Part shown: positions 22,975 through 34,136 of the stretch, in pieces | How the letters are laid out: each line of letters opens with the position of its first letter | How positions within the stretch are numbered: position 1 is the stretch's first letter | Source: Calycina herbarum | Taxonomy: Eukaryota; Ascomycota; Leotiomycetes; Helotiales; Pezizellaceae | Assembly (NCBI GenBank): GCA_001414485.1 | Contig: LLEY01000111.1 | Coordinates: 124,001-188,000, forward strand | Direction of reading: 5' to 3' | DNA: 64,000 nt | The notes under the pieces: generated by a model | The model's input: the letters and a program-made list of their open reading frames with translations, nothing else | Database searches by the model: none | What the model was told of the DNA's origin: nothing | Program-made: the position numbers and the translations under genes

Positions 22975-25900
22975 TCACTCATCCTTATACAAATCCTCAA
23001 TCTTGCACTGACAGCGACACTCCGGAACCGGGCACTCCACATGTCTCTCGAACCACGCAACCGCATGATCCAAGTGCAAGACATGCTTGCACTTGAGACA
23101 GCAGCTGGGAAATCTGGCCATTCTTCGGATCGCTGGGTCGTTTGAGAGCTCAGGTTTATCTGAGCGAGGGACCCCAACGTGCTGCAAACAGATGGCGCAT
23201 CGCGGGAGATGGGCGCCGCATTTGGGGCAGCAGAGGCCAGCATTGACCCCAGCTGCCATCAATGGGTTTCGTCCATCGTTGGTTGTCGTCGATGGGCCGG
23301 CTGCAGAGGAGGAAGGATCGCCGGTGTTCGCCAGGTCGTTGGCCGTTCGCAAGTCACAGTTGAGACATCTAATGGTGACTTGTCTGGGAGGTGGCTTGAT
23401 GCCACGAGTCCCGTTCCGACCGCGACTGAGCTTTGCGGATTGCTGGTCGAAGAGAACGCGGAGAATGTGCTGCTGGTGTCGATGGAGCAAGGCACAATAC
23501 TCCTTTCGCCAGGCATCGCAGCGGATGTCTTCAATGTAACGAGGGTAGCAGTGCGAGAGGATCAAGATTGGTGTTTGGTAGTCAAGAAACTTCTCCACGT
23601 ACTTGGCACAGATGTCAACAAAATCGTCGGTAATCCCCGATAGGAATATACCTTCAATGTCGCCCTCCTTGATTGCCTCGTTCATCATGGCCTCGAGCCA
23701 AGCGGTGAGTTGATCGTCGTCAAATTTTCGCAAGGCCACTCCAAGTCGATCTCTCCATGGTAAGGTATCCTCGTTTGCGATGGCTGCCCAGTCTCCAGTC
23801 GTAATGAATGCATAAATGGCTCGTAGGTATGGATCCTCGAACATCTCCGGATGATTTTCAAGAACCTTCTCCCAGTTCGAATCAAGACTAGTCGTATTGG
23901 TGCTCTGTAGCTTGATTTCTAGAGCCATTCCCATGAAAACGAGGTATATCTTGTCGCCCTTCTTTAATAGCTCAACAGCACGCTCAGGCATGCCCTCGAA
24001 TAGTGCCCATGCCGCCGCATTAGTGTATTCATCCTCCTCGATGAGTGAAGCAATGTCTTCCTCGAGTTCCTCTGGGGACTTGATTAGACCGCAGGTTGCC
24101 AAGCACAATTGACGGTGATTAGGTTTGCTGGTCGCGATGCCTTCAAACTCTGGGATTCTCAGCTTTTTGATCATTTCTCCGATGATGATCTCCCATTGTT
24201 CTGGATCCGGAATATTCGGAGCACCAATGATACGTGCTTTAAACTTCTCGCCTTTTGAGAGTCAGCAATGCCCACTTCAATTATGAAATAAAAACTCACC
24301 AAGATTATTCATCCATATGGGGTGTACGCCCATGCGCGAGAGATCGAGAGGAAAGACAGCCATGCCAATCTTTCTGCTACCTGGGTTCATGAGTGCCTCG
24401 GAATCTGGTGAAATGTTTGTTAGCTATGAAAATAAGATATCAGGTATCGAAGAGACTCACTCGCAATCCACCACCAGACCTTCACAAGCCATGGGTCATC
24501 CGTCCACTCGGCATCTTTGAGCATTTGTGCATTCTTTGAGCAGTCAAAAAGATATCCAGCAACGGCTCTCTTGATCATCACGTTATCGAGCTCTTGCTTG
24601 ATCTCCTTGGAAGTTGGAAGCACGCTAAGAGCCGAGTAGTGAAGCGTGTCATGCATTTCCCGACTCGACATGCATTTCTTGGATGCTTCAGCTTCAGGCT
24701 CGGCTTTGCCCTTGCCCTTGTCCACTTTATTCTCAATGTTGAGCTCCGAAAGTTGATCTGATGGGGGGTGGGTAGAACCAGAAGCCTCAGCATCATTGTC
24801 CTTTGTGTTATACGGAGGCAACAAATCAACGACTGGGTCTTCCCCCGAGTGGATGGCTTCCTTGATTGCGGCATTGAGTCTCCTCTTGGTCTCGAGATTA
24901 TTGAAACCATTAGGTCCAAAGACAGGGATATCAGCTTTGGCTGCATCAGCGTAAAGTGGACCCAGAACCTTCTCAGCCTCATTGGGATCTTTAAAACGCA
25001 TCAAAGTCATATATGGCTCACCAACTAAGTAAATGTAAGCTTGTAAACAATGACGGGAGGATCTGGTGTGGTACTTACGTGGACGAGGGGGGGCCCAGGG
25101 GACCAATTGAGCGAGATGACCAGCACTAGCAGCAGGCGTCTTTAAAATTTCAAAACTGCCATTTGCACGTAAACCAACAATTCTTGGGTCCAAATGAGGG
25201 GTATTGAGATTTAGCCAATCGAAGGATACGATGCGGTCTTCTGGCTTTCTTTGATGATTGGGATCAAAACAGGCGTACTCCAAATCAATCGATTTCTTGA
25301 CCTCGAGTAGCTCAGGACTACCCTCGACATCGTCAATGGATTCTGGTTCGACATACTCCTTGTTCGTCTTGAGAACTTGCAATTGGCCAGCAGAAGATAA
25401 AACTCCTAGCATTCCCCGATGTTCGCGGCAGTATCGAAGTTGTTTGATGTGAACGCCCTTCTCCATTTCAATGACCTTGTTGAGGCTCAATGATGCTCCC
25501 CAAGGTACACCATCTTCATCTATAGCGTCCAAATACATTGGCGATGCAGTGGAACGGTTAGTGACACGACGGTCCCAGACGACGAGTCCTGCTTGATCCA
25601 GGGATGAAGACGCGAAGTAGTTGGTATCCGCAAAATCAATTGCCAGGTTGTTATTACATCGGGTCGTGAATTGCATTACACTCGAATTTGGATCTAGAGT
25701 TATCAGCACTTTTCCCCTGATGTAGACGGTGATGAACTTACCTCGGAGATCGTGAATTCGCACGCTCTGGTTCTTGACACCGACGACGAGAGTCTGGGGC
25801 TGGTCTTCGAAGAATCTGACACTTGTGATTGAGATGCTACCTTCAAGCTTCTTCTTCGGCTCAATGGTCATGGCAGAAACACTGCTCCAACCACGTTGCT

Positions 25901-27173
25901 TCGGATCCCAATTGCCGAGACGATGGTTAACATCCCAGATTTGAAGACAAGAATCATTTCGAATTCTGTCAAGACCGACGGCAAGCAGACCAGTCGTGTT
26001 GAATGCAACCGATTGACAAGATCTTTGCAATTTTAGGGGGAGGGTGATGGATGCGTTCGAGTCGTCGTCAACGCGTAGTAAGTGAACCTCGCCGTGAGAA
26101 GTACCGACAGCAACTAGTCCTTGAACAGCTGGGGACCAATCGTAGGTGTTGATAGGTGGAATCTCCGTGTGCTTGGATCGTGGCTCATAGTCAAATTTGC
26201 CTGGTTGTGCGTGGCCCTGTGCTTCGTAGACTTGGACAATACGCGAGTGGAGGTTCAAGACCATGAACTCGTCCCGTGATGGGATAGGGGACCACCGGAT
26301 GATGCCCTCGTGGCGCTCCATTCTGTGCTTTCGCGAAGCGGGAGGAGGCCCAATGACAACAGTTGGTCGAGTTGGTGGAAGAGGCTCTGTGGTGGTAGGG
26401 GGAAGAGGCTCCGCAGTAGTTTGCTCTCTTGACGACAAGGGCAAGATACGGAAAAGTTTCTTAATGGGAGATCGAGGCTGTGTGTCTAGAAAAGGGTCTG
26501 TAATAGTGGGCTCCTCGGTAACTGTCAAATGCTTTGGAAAGGGCAAATTATCAAAAAATGCCTTGATGGGAGATCGTAGCTTGACGGGCGAGGTGGGTTG
26601 AGTGCGCGCCGGATAGGACTCTGTAGTAGTCTCCTCGGTAGTAGTCGACTGTCTGAATGAGGGCAAGTGATCGAAAAGTGCCTTGATGGGGGACCGACGC
26701 TGGCGAAGAGCGACAGGCGAGGTAGATCGTGGTCGTCCGCCCGCTGGTGCTTTCGAGGTCGGGGTTGGAGATGATCGCGATGCACTGCGGCCACGCCGAG
26801 GGGTGGATGGTGAGCCTTTTCGAGGCGTAAAAGGGTCAAAATGGAAGACGAGAGGGGTTCCAGAGTCGTTGGGGTAAAGAAGTCGCGGATCGCCGACACC
26901 TGGAGTTTCTGTTGTTGAAGATCGCGATCTATTGATCCCAATTCAAGTCAGCGATCTGAGATATAGATATCAGATATCACTCGCGCGATCAATCATCCTC
27001 AAGCGCCTAGATCAGGCGACGTGAGAGGAGTAGTCTGTTTGATGTGACAAAAACGCGATCTGACAAAAAGAATGTCCATTCATGGATTTGTCGCGACAGT
27101 GAAAGGGTGATGGATGAACTTACAGATCGTCGTCCTCCTCTTGAAAAGAGTCCATCACGGAGTTTCCTGACAT
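22975..27173 (-). CDS. SEA4: SEA4/Mios, WD40 subunit of the SEA (GATOR2-type) complex
   Basis: Exons 27173-27124, 26928-25742, 25693-25079, 25024-24461, 24404-24300 and 24251-22975 give 1265 residues; every join keeps frame and introns are 195, 48, 54, 56 and 48 bp. Residues 1-20 come from exon 1 (MSGNSVMDSFQEEDDD). Then a disordered region carries three tandem repeats starting RSPIK at residues 95, 135 and 169. A beta-propeller begins at about 215 (RMERHEGIIRWSPIPSRDEF), followed by an alpha-solenoid and a C-terminal zinc module from residue 1182 (CPKC...CAIC...CCLKC...HLDH...CPVPECRC). Yeast Sea4 and human Mios are subunits of the complex that counters GATOR1 and so activates TORC1 at the vacuole when amino acids are present. 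Frames at 27360-27007 and 26941-26525 are shadows of this 5' end. Divergent from EFG1. Confidence 0.93.
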
Positions 27174-27688
27174 GTTTCGCCGATTGGCTGTTGGCCTGCG
27201 AAGTCGGGCCTGATATCGGAGATGGTCGGAGTTGTTGCTGCGATGAGGGGTCTGGGAAGGAGCAACCTAAAGTGCGAGGTTGAGCCGGCGCTAGTGGGAG
27301 GCTAACTTTTAGTTTCCACGTGATCCAAACCTTTTCGCTTGTAGATAACAAAAGCAGCAATGCAAGGTAGTTAGTTATTCCAACTTCTTATTCCCATTTA
27401 GAATAACCCAAAACTTTGTGATTTTGTTGTTCTAAAACATTTAGGTTATGTTCTGAATTGTTCAAAGTTTTTGATGTGAATTACCTTAGAAATTCTGGAA
27501 CAATAAGAGCTAGGTTGACAGCTCTGTCCAGCCAGAAGTATTCACTGCCGCTTTTATGATCCATTGTGAGCCTCTTGATTCTGCCAAGGGTGCCTCAAAT
27601 GCCTGCAAGAAAATAAACTGTGAGCCTCGTACCTCATCATCTCGAGATAATCCTCACCAAAAAAGAACACCCCAAGCACAATAACCCA
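27174..27688. promoter_or_regulatory. Shared SEA4/EFG1 promoter region containing a repeat copy
   Basis: This 515-bp divergent spacer contains a family A element copy at about 27360-27560, ending CTGCCGCTTTTAT. The promoters of both genes must therefore lie in or beside the repeat. Confidence 0.55.
27360..27560 (-). mobile_element. Family A inverted-repeat element, mutated copy
   Basis: Read on the minus strand it starts ATAAAAGCGGCAGTGAATACTTC and then aligns with the 29.4-kb copy for about 120 bases, sharing for example GTAATTCA and TTGAACAATTCA. Most differences are C to T or G to A, as in repeat-induced point mutation. Its far end is not clear. Confidence 0.6.
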
Positions 27689-28627
27689 ATGGCAGGCAAA
27701 CGGAAACACGAAGAATCGGAACCCCAGGAAACTGTCCATGAATCTCGACAATTCCAAGTTCCTGGCAGTAGGCCGAAACCTTCCAAAAAGCCCCGCACAT
27801 TCGAACCTCACAAGAAGCAGGCGCATGCATCAAGTGTCAACGCAATCAAGAAACGAATTCGCGATGTGTCGAGAAGACTTGAACGCGGAGACGACCTGCC
27901 AGCAACCGTTAGAATGGAGGATGAGCGTGCGCTAGAGGCATATGGTCAGGAATTGGAGGCTGCTGAGGCAGAAAAGATCAGACAGAAAATGATCAAACAA
28001 TACCATATGGTTCGCTTCTTTGGTATGTCCATTTTTCCTCCCTTCCAAACTCCAGGCTAATGTTGTTTTGTAGAACGTCAAAAGGCGACCAGGACTTTGA
28101 AGAAGCTTCGCAAGCAATTGCTGGAGTCGACGTCAGAGGAGGACGTCGAGACTTTAAAGACCAAGATGCATATCGCAGAAGTTGATCTGAATTATACCCA
28201 ATACTCACCTCTAAGCGAACGATACATCAGCCTCTATCCACAAAAGAAGTCGGGAACCGAAGAAGGAGACAGTTCGGGGGATTCAGGTCCACCAGCAAAA
28301 CCTCCAATGTGGGCGGAAGTCGAAAAATGCATGGAGGAAGGTACCCTTACTCGATTACGAAATAGACAGAGCACGATCCAGACCCAGAAGCCCAAATCGC
28401 TCGAACATCGGCCTGCGAAACCAAAACCAAAACCTGCCACCGTACCAGATACCTCGGGACTCAATCGCCGCGAAAGAAGAAGTCAAAATCGGGTACAGGA
28501 TGTTGTTGGCAGAAAGAAGAACCATACTCGGGGATCTGAGAATAACGAGCTATTTGGGGCATCTCTCAGCGTTAAGAGGAATAACGATAAAGAGGATGAT
28601 AGTGATGGTGGTTTCTTTGAAGACTAG
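27689..28627 (+). CDS. EFG1: rRNA-processing protein EFG1
   Basis: Exons 27689-28022 and 28074-28627 give 295 residues with a 51-bp intron (GTATGT, branch GGCTAATG, acceptor TTGTAG). The conserved core SVNAIKKRIRDVSRRLER through MIKQYHMVRFFERQKATR to EVDLNYTQYSPLSERYISLY is the Efg1 family pattern; the join falls in FFERQ. The protein is very basic at the N-terminus and acidic at the end (DDSDGGFFED). In yeast Efg1 is nucleolar and needed for early cleavage of pre-18S rRNA. It is unrelated to the Candida transcription factor of the same name. The ATG at 27689 is chosen because upstream codons are non-conserved and begin without ATG. Confidence 0.92.
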
Positions 28628-29848
28628 AACCAACAAGGTATTTTGTTGTTCTTAGTATTCAAGGAAAGCTCCAGTGTGAATGTTTCTGATATGATACCCA
28701 AAGCACAGATTCTATGTAATAGATGAGGTCCTGGATTTTCAATGAGAAAATCATGAGCCCATTTAACCCATGGGTAGGGGCTTTCCTCAGTGACGCTGAG
28801 AAAGATGTCTTCCATGGGTTCAACAATATTCTACTTACAAAAAAACCTATTTTTCCACAGGTCTTTTGTATCCTTTCTTCATTGCGTAAATGTGAGGGGG
28901 TGGTATGTTTGCTATGTCTTGAACAACTTTAGACATGGTGACACATGCTATACTTGACAGCAGAGTATATTCTTGTATCAACGAAAAGAGGCATCTTCAG
29001 CGGAACAAGAAAGAGATTGATGTTTCTCTTGGTTCGATGCAGATGTTGGATCTGTACTAGGATGGTAGGACCATTTGATCATTTTGTAGTTGGGAAGAAC
29101 TTTTTGCATTGGTAATGATTCTAAGACGACCAACTGCTTGTATTTTCTTCCTTTCCAGCGAGACGTGACCACCAAAGAATCTTGTCATCACATATTGAAG
29201 ATATAGTGATGTATTGTATCTTTATGGAGGCAGGCGGGATCCATGTTCTAGTTTGAGAGATTTAAACTCTAGCATGAAATTTATTTACCCTGAGCTAATG
29301 ATGGAAGAATCAGTTTGTTGAGGCTGATCCTTTCTTGTTGCTATGAATCTTGAAAATTGACTTGATATTACCACACTTAAGCATCAGACGTTGTTAGAAT
29401 GGCGTTTAAAAGTGGCAGTAAATACTTCGGTTCATACCTGCCTGCCTAGCCCTCGTTGTTCCGACTTTCCAGGGTAATTCATGTAAATTATCCTAGAGAC
29501 TTGAACAATTCAAAATTATCCTAGATGGTTAGAGCAACCAAGTTTAGCTGTCCCAGAAAGTTAGAACAATGAGAAGTATCGAAGGGTTTTACTGCCGCTT
29601 TTATTGCCCACCAAGGTTAGCCGCAGAAACCCACGTGATCTGAGGTGAAGGCCCGGAGCTGGACTCTTCATCAACCACCTTAAAAGCTAGCATCCCAATC
29701 AAACACAACCTACTTCTACCACCACCACGCTCCCCCAGTAAACAGGCTACTTGTTAAAGTATCTCTTTTCCAGCAATCTAGTCCCCCACCTGCAGCGTGT
29801 GCATTGATACATACAATACTATTGATACGGAGGTTGAATATTGTGACG
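28628..29848. other. Spacer between EFG1 and the dsRNA-binding protein
   Basis: No gene is recognised. The best-preserved family A element occupies 29402-29615 and ends about 230 bp before the next start codon. Confidence 0.6.
29402..29615 (+). mobile_element. Family A inverted-repeat element (MITE-like), best copy
   Basis: The left end GGCGTTTAAAAGTGGCAGTAAA (about 29400) is inverted at the right end as TTTACTGCCGCTTTTATTGCC (about 29590-29611). The 170-bp interior has no reading frame, so it depends on a transposase elsewhere. No convincing target duplication can be read by eye. Confidence 0.7.
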
Positions 29849-30812
29849 ATGGACCACCTCCCCGGCCGAGTCCAACTACAATCCATGGACAGTTTCATGA
29901 GGGAAGGAGATACGAGGGAAGCAGCCGAACTTGCAAATCGACCCAAAGTCGAACCGCCTGCAAAAAAGCAAAAGAAAAGCATCGATCAAGATGTCCTCAA
30001 TGCTGAAGCCAATGCGGTAAGAGAGATGGGTGACACGAATTGGATCGGAAAACTCAACGGTAAGGTCCAGTCAACATCGCTTCCAATTTGACAACTAATC
30101 TCGTCACACAGAATATCGAAGTGTTCACCCACCAGCAACAGGCACAGGCTTGACCTACACAGAAAACACCCTACCAGGAAACCCACCACGCTTCTCATGC
30201 CAAGTAGAAATCAAGGAGACACCCATCCGCTTCGGAGGAGCATCCTCATTCGGAAACAAGAAAACCGCCAAACACTACGCATCAAAACGAGCAATTGACT
30301 GGCTAGTCGGTAACGGCTTCATGCCAAGTTACGCATCCATAAAATTCCCCAAGGTTCCTCAGCCACAGCCCACCAAAGCGCCCAGAACCCCACAACCGCC
30401 ACAACCACAACCACCACAACAAAATGCAGCAGCCTCCGGCACACCCACCAAAATCAAATTCACCAGCCAAGTTCCTGATCTTTGCAATAAACTAGGATTC
30501 GATGTTCCGAGATACGAACTTACCAAAGTCACTGAGAATGCTGCCTTGTGGGATGGTTATGCCCATTTCGCCGGCGATCCCCGAATCGATGGGCCGGTTG
30601 GGGTAGTGAAGGGGGTTTTTGGTCAGAAGAATGCAAAGGAAGCTATTGCTCAGGAGCTTGTCAGTTTCTTGAAATCGATAGAGAGGCATAGGGTTGAGCA
30701 GCAGGAGGCCGATGATAAGAAGAGGAAGAGAGAGTCGATTGACTCGACTCACGAGGATTTGGCGTCGCTGGTTGCGAAAGCTTCGAAAACTGAGGATAAG
30801 TCTGATTCCTGA
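29849..30812 (+). CDS. Double-stranded RNA-binding domain protein
   Basis: Exons 29849-30059 and 30112-30812 give 303 residues (52-bp intron, branch ACAACTAATC). A dsRNA-binding domain spans about 64-137: NWIGKLNEYRSVHPP at its start, PRFSCQVEI in the beta sheet and SSFGNKKTAKHYASKRAIDWL as the helix with the Lys pair that grips the RNA backbone. A Pro/Gln linker (QPQPPQQN) follows. A second folded region, about 175-245 (PDLCNKLGFDVPRYEL), may be a degenerate second domain, since VPDLCNKLGF...PRYEL resembles how such domains begin. The end is charged. Members of this mould family are uncharacterised; an RNA-silencing or RNA-processing role is inference. Confidence 0.85.
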
Positions 30813-31210
30813 ATAGGTGGGGAGTTAATTGAAGTTAGAGATACTGTGAGCGGCTTTGGATATGGATGGCGTACTTGCTAGGGTTAATCTACGGGTCGGC
30901 GCTGGAGCTCTTGCGGGGAAAGAAGATCCCCCCCCTCTTTGTCATACTAGTGTGTTCCTGTCGGGGGTTTTTCTGACTCGAGGATGGAGGAAACATGTTT
31001 ATTAGGTTCATCATGAAGTTTCCCCTCACTCTAGAGCACACAGCAAAATATAAAAGATGCTGTGCAGTTCTTGCAGACTATTCACTTTATGCAAAATCAA
31101 TTTCATTCTCTTCTGAACTGTACTCTACACGCCATGAAAGCTCCAGGGATTGGTACGAAAGACTCCATATAGCCCGCATCCTCCCAAAATTGGCATGCAC
31201 CCATACTACT
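30813..31210. other. Spacer, nothing recognised
   Basis: It holds the 3' UTRs of the converging neighbours; no motif is seen. Confidence 0.5.
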
Positions 31211-31582
31211 TCAGGTGGATTTGAAGTCCTTGCGATCTTCCTCTTTCACTGCCCCAGCACCAGAACTATCCTTCTCTTCTTTGCAGACTCCTCGGCCATC
31301 ATCCCTTTCTATCCCTCCATCATTGTTCCCGCACAATACAGTTGGCTCGAATGAACGGATCAATGCGCCTAACGCTTCATCTGATAATGCCAGCAAGGCT
31401 GTCCATTGTTCCGCGCGAAGGACTATATGGAGAGAAGCTGCAAGTGTCTGCAGAGATTCCATAAGTGCGCCTAACCCTTCATTGGGCAAAGCCACCATAG
31501 CACGCCGCTGTTCCAAGGAGAGGTGATGACGGAAACGGGCTGCGAGCGCCTCTGAAGAAATTGGTTCGTATCCTTTGACCAT
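31211..31582 (-). CDS. Small protein with an internal duplication
   Basis: A single 123-codon frame starting at ATG 31582. Residues about 20-55 and 56-83 are related: LEQRRAMVALPNEGLGALMESL and AEQWTALLALSDEALGALIRSF share the pattern EQ..A..AL..E.LGAL..S. Such protein-level similarity between two halves argues that the frame is translated. The last 40 residues are charged and disordered. I recognise no family and propose no function. It converges with the dsRNA-binding gene. Confidence 0.5.
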   Translation of the reverse strand: MVKGYEPISSEALAARFRHHLSLEQRRAMVALPNEGLGALMESLQTLAASLHIVLRAEQWTALLALSDEALGALIRSFEPTVLCGNNDGGIERDDGRGVCKEEKDSSGAGAVKEEDRKDFKST

Positions 31583-32873
31583 GGCAAATCTTGTCTTTTT
31601 GTTGGTTTTGGGATCAGAATCGATAAGAGAGAGGTTTGTTTTCCGAGTAGACTTGATTTTGTGGATTTTGGTTAATGTACTTTCTATTGTAAAGAAGGGA
31701 ATGAGAAGAATTGTTTTGAAGTTTAGTCAGTTTGCCTCAAAGTAACAACTGGAAGGTTCGCGCTGATCTGGTGGTTGCAGAAAGAGTCTACAACCAATCA
31801 AAGCGCCACAGTGAACTTGCGAGAAGACTTCAGAGATAGCAGGATGTTTCTCTTTATGTCTCATAGTGATACCTATGTGTGATTGAGGGGTTCCATGGGC
31901 AGTGTTGTTGATGGAGAAGAATGGTTGATGTGGAGGAGAGGTAGGGACCGGATAATGTGTGGAATCCAGGTTTTGAAGTTTGAGTTGGGTCATTGCTCTT
32001 GATCGTTCCTTCCGCCAAAAAGTTTACCTAGATTGTGAGAACTTGGGTCGTAGTCGTTCCGTCCTCTTTGACGCTCTTTCTCAACGAAACTTGAGATCCC
32101 GCGGCTCTTAAATCTCTTTTCAACTTCGTTCTATTCGACATCACTTCATCATGCTAATTCTATGCACGAATTTTGATGCCCAGGTACTTCGAAGGAGTCT
32201 AAGTTATCTCGATACCTAGTTGCAAACTTTTAAACTTCCTAACAGTAACAAGTCGAGGACACGGAATATGAGGTCAATTTTTTACAACACCGAAGTGGTA
32301 GGAACAACTCAGGCGCTATCTTTGAATATTTTGAAATCACCCTCAACTACACGATGGTCTGTTTGCTTGGATGATGCATTGGGAGACCCCTGGCTTTGCA
32401 GCCGGACAAGCGATAAAGTTTGAATCGGGTCGTTGGTCATTCCTTCCTTGCGCGACAAAAATCACGTCGGGGTGTTGAGCTGGATTGTGGTTGTTCCTTC
32501 CCTACTTGACAGACCTGCGGAAGGACTTGCCTCTTTGGTATCTTTTGGAAGAAGGGAAGGAGTGACTCTGAGGGCAAGCCCCGACGCTACGTCTATTTGA
32601 AGGGGTTTTGATAAAGACACAGTTCGCTCTCGCCGGACAGCTGAGGTTGATTTCTCCCCGGCACCCTTCTATGCCACCTGTACGAGAATATTCTCGGGTA
32701 ATTACAAGAGAATGTTTGAATTTCTGGGTTTCCGGCCTAAACTATCTCGGATAATAACTTAAATTGTTTCAATCGTCTTGTACATCTTACCTGGGTGGGT
32801 GCTGGAGAGTACCGACCAATCGTTCTCTATCATAAATCCCATCCCATCTCAAAAATCACACTCCAAAACCCCC
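31583..32873. other. Intergenic region with several family B motifs
   Basis: No gene is supported. Family B motifs in this stretch include GATCGTTCCTTCCGCC near 32002, GTCGTTCCGTCCTC near 32054, GTCATTCCTTCCTTG near 32436, GGTTGTTCCTTCCC near 32487 and the inverted GAAGGGAAGGAGTGAC near 32551. Confidence 0.5.
32468..32605. mobile_element. Possible short family B element
   Basis: GTTGTTCCTTCCCTACTTGAC near 32488 faces the inverted AAGGGAAGGAGTGACTC near 32552. Outside these, GTCGGGGTGTTG near 32470 and CAAGCCCCGAC near 32575 form a second inverted pair. Decayed; ends unsure. Confidence 0.35.
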
Positions 32874-34136
32874 TCAACGCCCAAAAAAAATATCATCCCC
32901 ACAATTATCCTCAACCCCCGGCCACTCACCCCCCCTCAAACAAAAATCCTCAACATCCTTCCTCCACCCCCCTCCAATATCAGTATCCAGCTTCCGAGAA
33001 TCTTTCCAATCATCATCATAAATAGGCCAGAAATTCCATAATCCGGCTCCGAATGGTTGTCGTAGATACCCCGCTAACTCGAATTTCTCCAGACGACTTG
33101 ATAAATATGGTTTTAAAGTTTCGAGGAAGGAGTGCCAGGTTTGATAGGTAGGTGGTATGGATTCCAGGGATGCGTTGTGGATGCGGAGGTTTTTTAGAAG
33201 AGGATGCGAGACCAGGAAGGGGACTAGATGGGTGGGTGAGAGGTGGATTGAGGAGAGGGAGAGGGAGTGTAAATTAGGTAGGTGTGCGAGGAAGGTTAGA
33301 GGGGCGTGGAGGAGGGTGCCGGCGAAGGAGATGGTTAGTTCGTGCAGGTTTTGGGTTGTGCCTAGGAAGGTTTTGAGGAGTGGGAGCTCGGTTTCTGAGG
33401 GAAGTTCCTTTAAGTTTAGACGGAGCGAGTGGAGGTTTGTGAGTTGGGCGGAGATTGAGTTGAGTGAGTTTGTTGAGGAGAGTATTTCTATTGGGAGACA
33501 GTGGTGAGAGAAATGGTGGATTGAAAGCCCGGCTTCAGAGGTTGTTTGGAGGAGGTTGTGAATTTGAGATGGCTTGGAGGGGTCTATTGATACCAGGGTG
33601 TGGCCATGTCTTTCCCATAGGTCTCGTAAGATATCGTTCTGGAATGGATTCTCGTAGACGATTTTGATGCTGTTGACGTTTGGTACTGTCTTCAAAGCTG
33701 TATGCAGCAATATTTGTTTCTCATCGAACCACCTTTCGTTGAATTCCTCATGCTCCATCATTACAGATTGCAGTTCATCAAAAGCTCCTTGCTCGTCCAC
33801 CGTAGGTACATAGCCTGTCGATTCCAGATAATTGGGATCCGTATATCGATACACAAGTTTCTGGCGCAACTTTCCAGGATTCCAGTCGGAAATTTGAAAT
33901 GTGATCTCTTTTGTAGCTTTGGCGAACTGGTCGGATACATTTGGACTTTGACTAATTTCGATAAGTCGAAGGATGTCTTTTGTGGATGATCGGACGTGGA
34001 AACTGGGAGGGAATAGGAATTCTATTCCCACTGTTGCCCATGACGGGGAAACCAAGCGGAGTGATCTTATGGTTGGAAGAGTGAGATAGTTGAAGATCAT
34101 TCGTTTGATTTCGTATGGGAGAATATTGCGGGCCAT
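32874..34136 (-). CDS. F-box protein with leucine-rich C-terminal region
   Basis: A single exon of 420 codons from ATG 34136. It opens MARNILPYEIKRMIFNYLTL, the usual first helix of an F-box, continuing SLRLVSPSWATVGIEFLF to about residue 45. Residues 150-330 contain degenerate leucine-rich segments (LTNLHSLRLNLKEL, TQNLHELTISFAGTLL, LPNLHSLSLSSIHL) spaced as in F-box/LRR proteins. F-box proteins link substrates to the SCF ubiquitin ligase through Skp1; the substrate here is unknown. The frame is open upstream to 34373, but that part is Lys/Arg/Thr-rich without similarity to anything and would place 79 residues before the F-box, so I prefer the inner ATG. Confidence 0.75.
   Translation of the reverse strand: MARNILPYEIKRMIFNYLTLPTIRSLRLVSPSWATVGIEFLFPPSFHVRSSTKDILRLIEISQSPNVSDQFAKATKEITFQISDWNPGKLRQKLVYRYTDPNYLESTGYVPTVDEQGAFDELQSVMMEHEEFNERWFDEKQILLHTALKTVPNVNSIKIVYENPFQNDILRDLWERHGHTLVSIDPSKPSQIHNLLQTTSEAGLSIHHFSHHCLPIEILSSTNSLNSISAQLTNLHSLRLNLKELPSETELPLLKTFLGTTQNLHELTISFAGTLLHAPLTFLAHLPNLHSLSLSSIHLSPTHLVPFLVSHPLLKNLRIHNASLESIPPTYQTWHSFLETLKPYLSSRLEKFELAGYLRQPFGAGLWNFWPIYDDDWKDSRKLDTDIGGGWRKDVEDFCLRGGEWPGVEDNCGDDIFFGR

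Noticed and set aside
26525..27360. Two minus-strand frames (27360-27007 and 26941-26525) as separate genes
   Set aside because: They are out-of-frame readings of SEA4 exon 1, its intron and the start of exon 2; the spliced frame with the repeated RSPIK units is far better.
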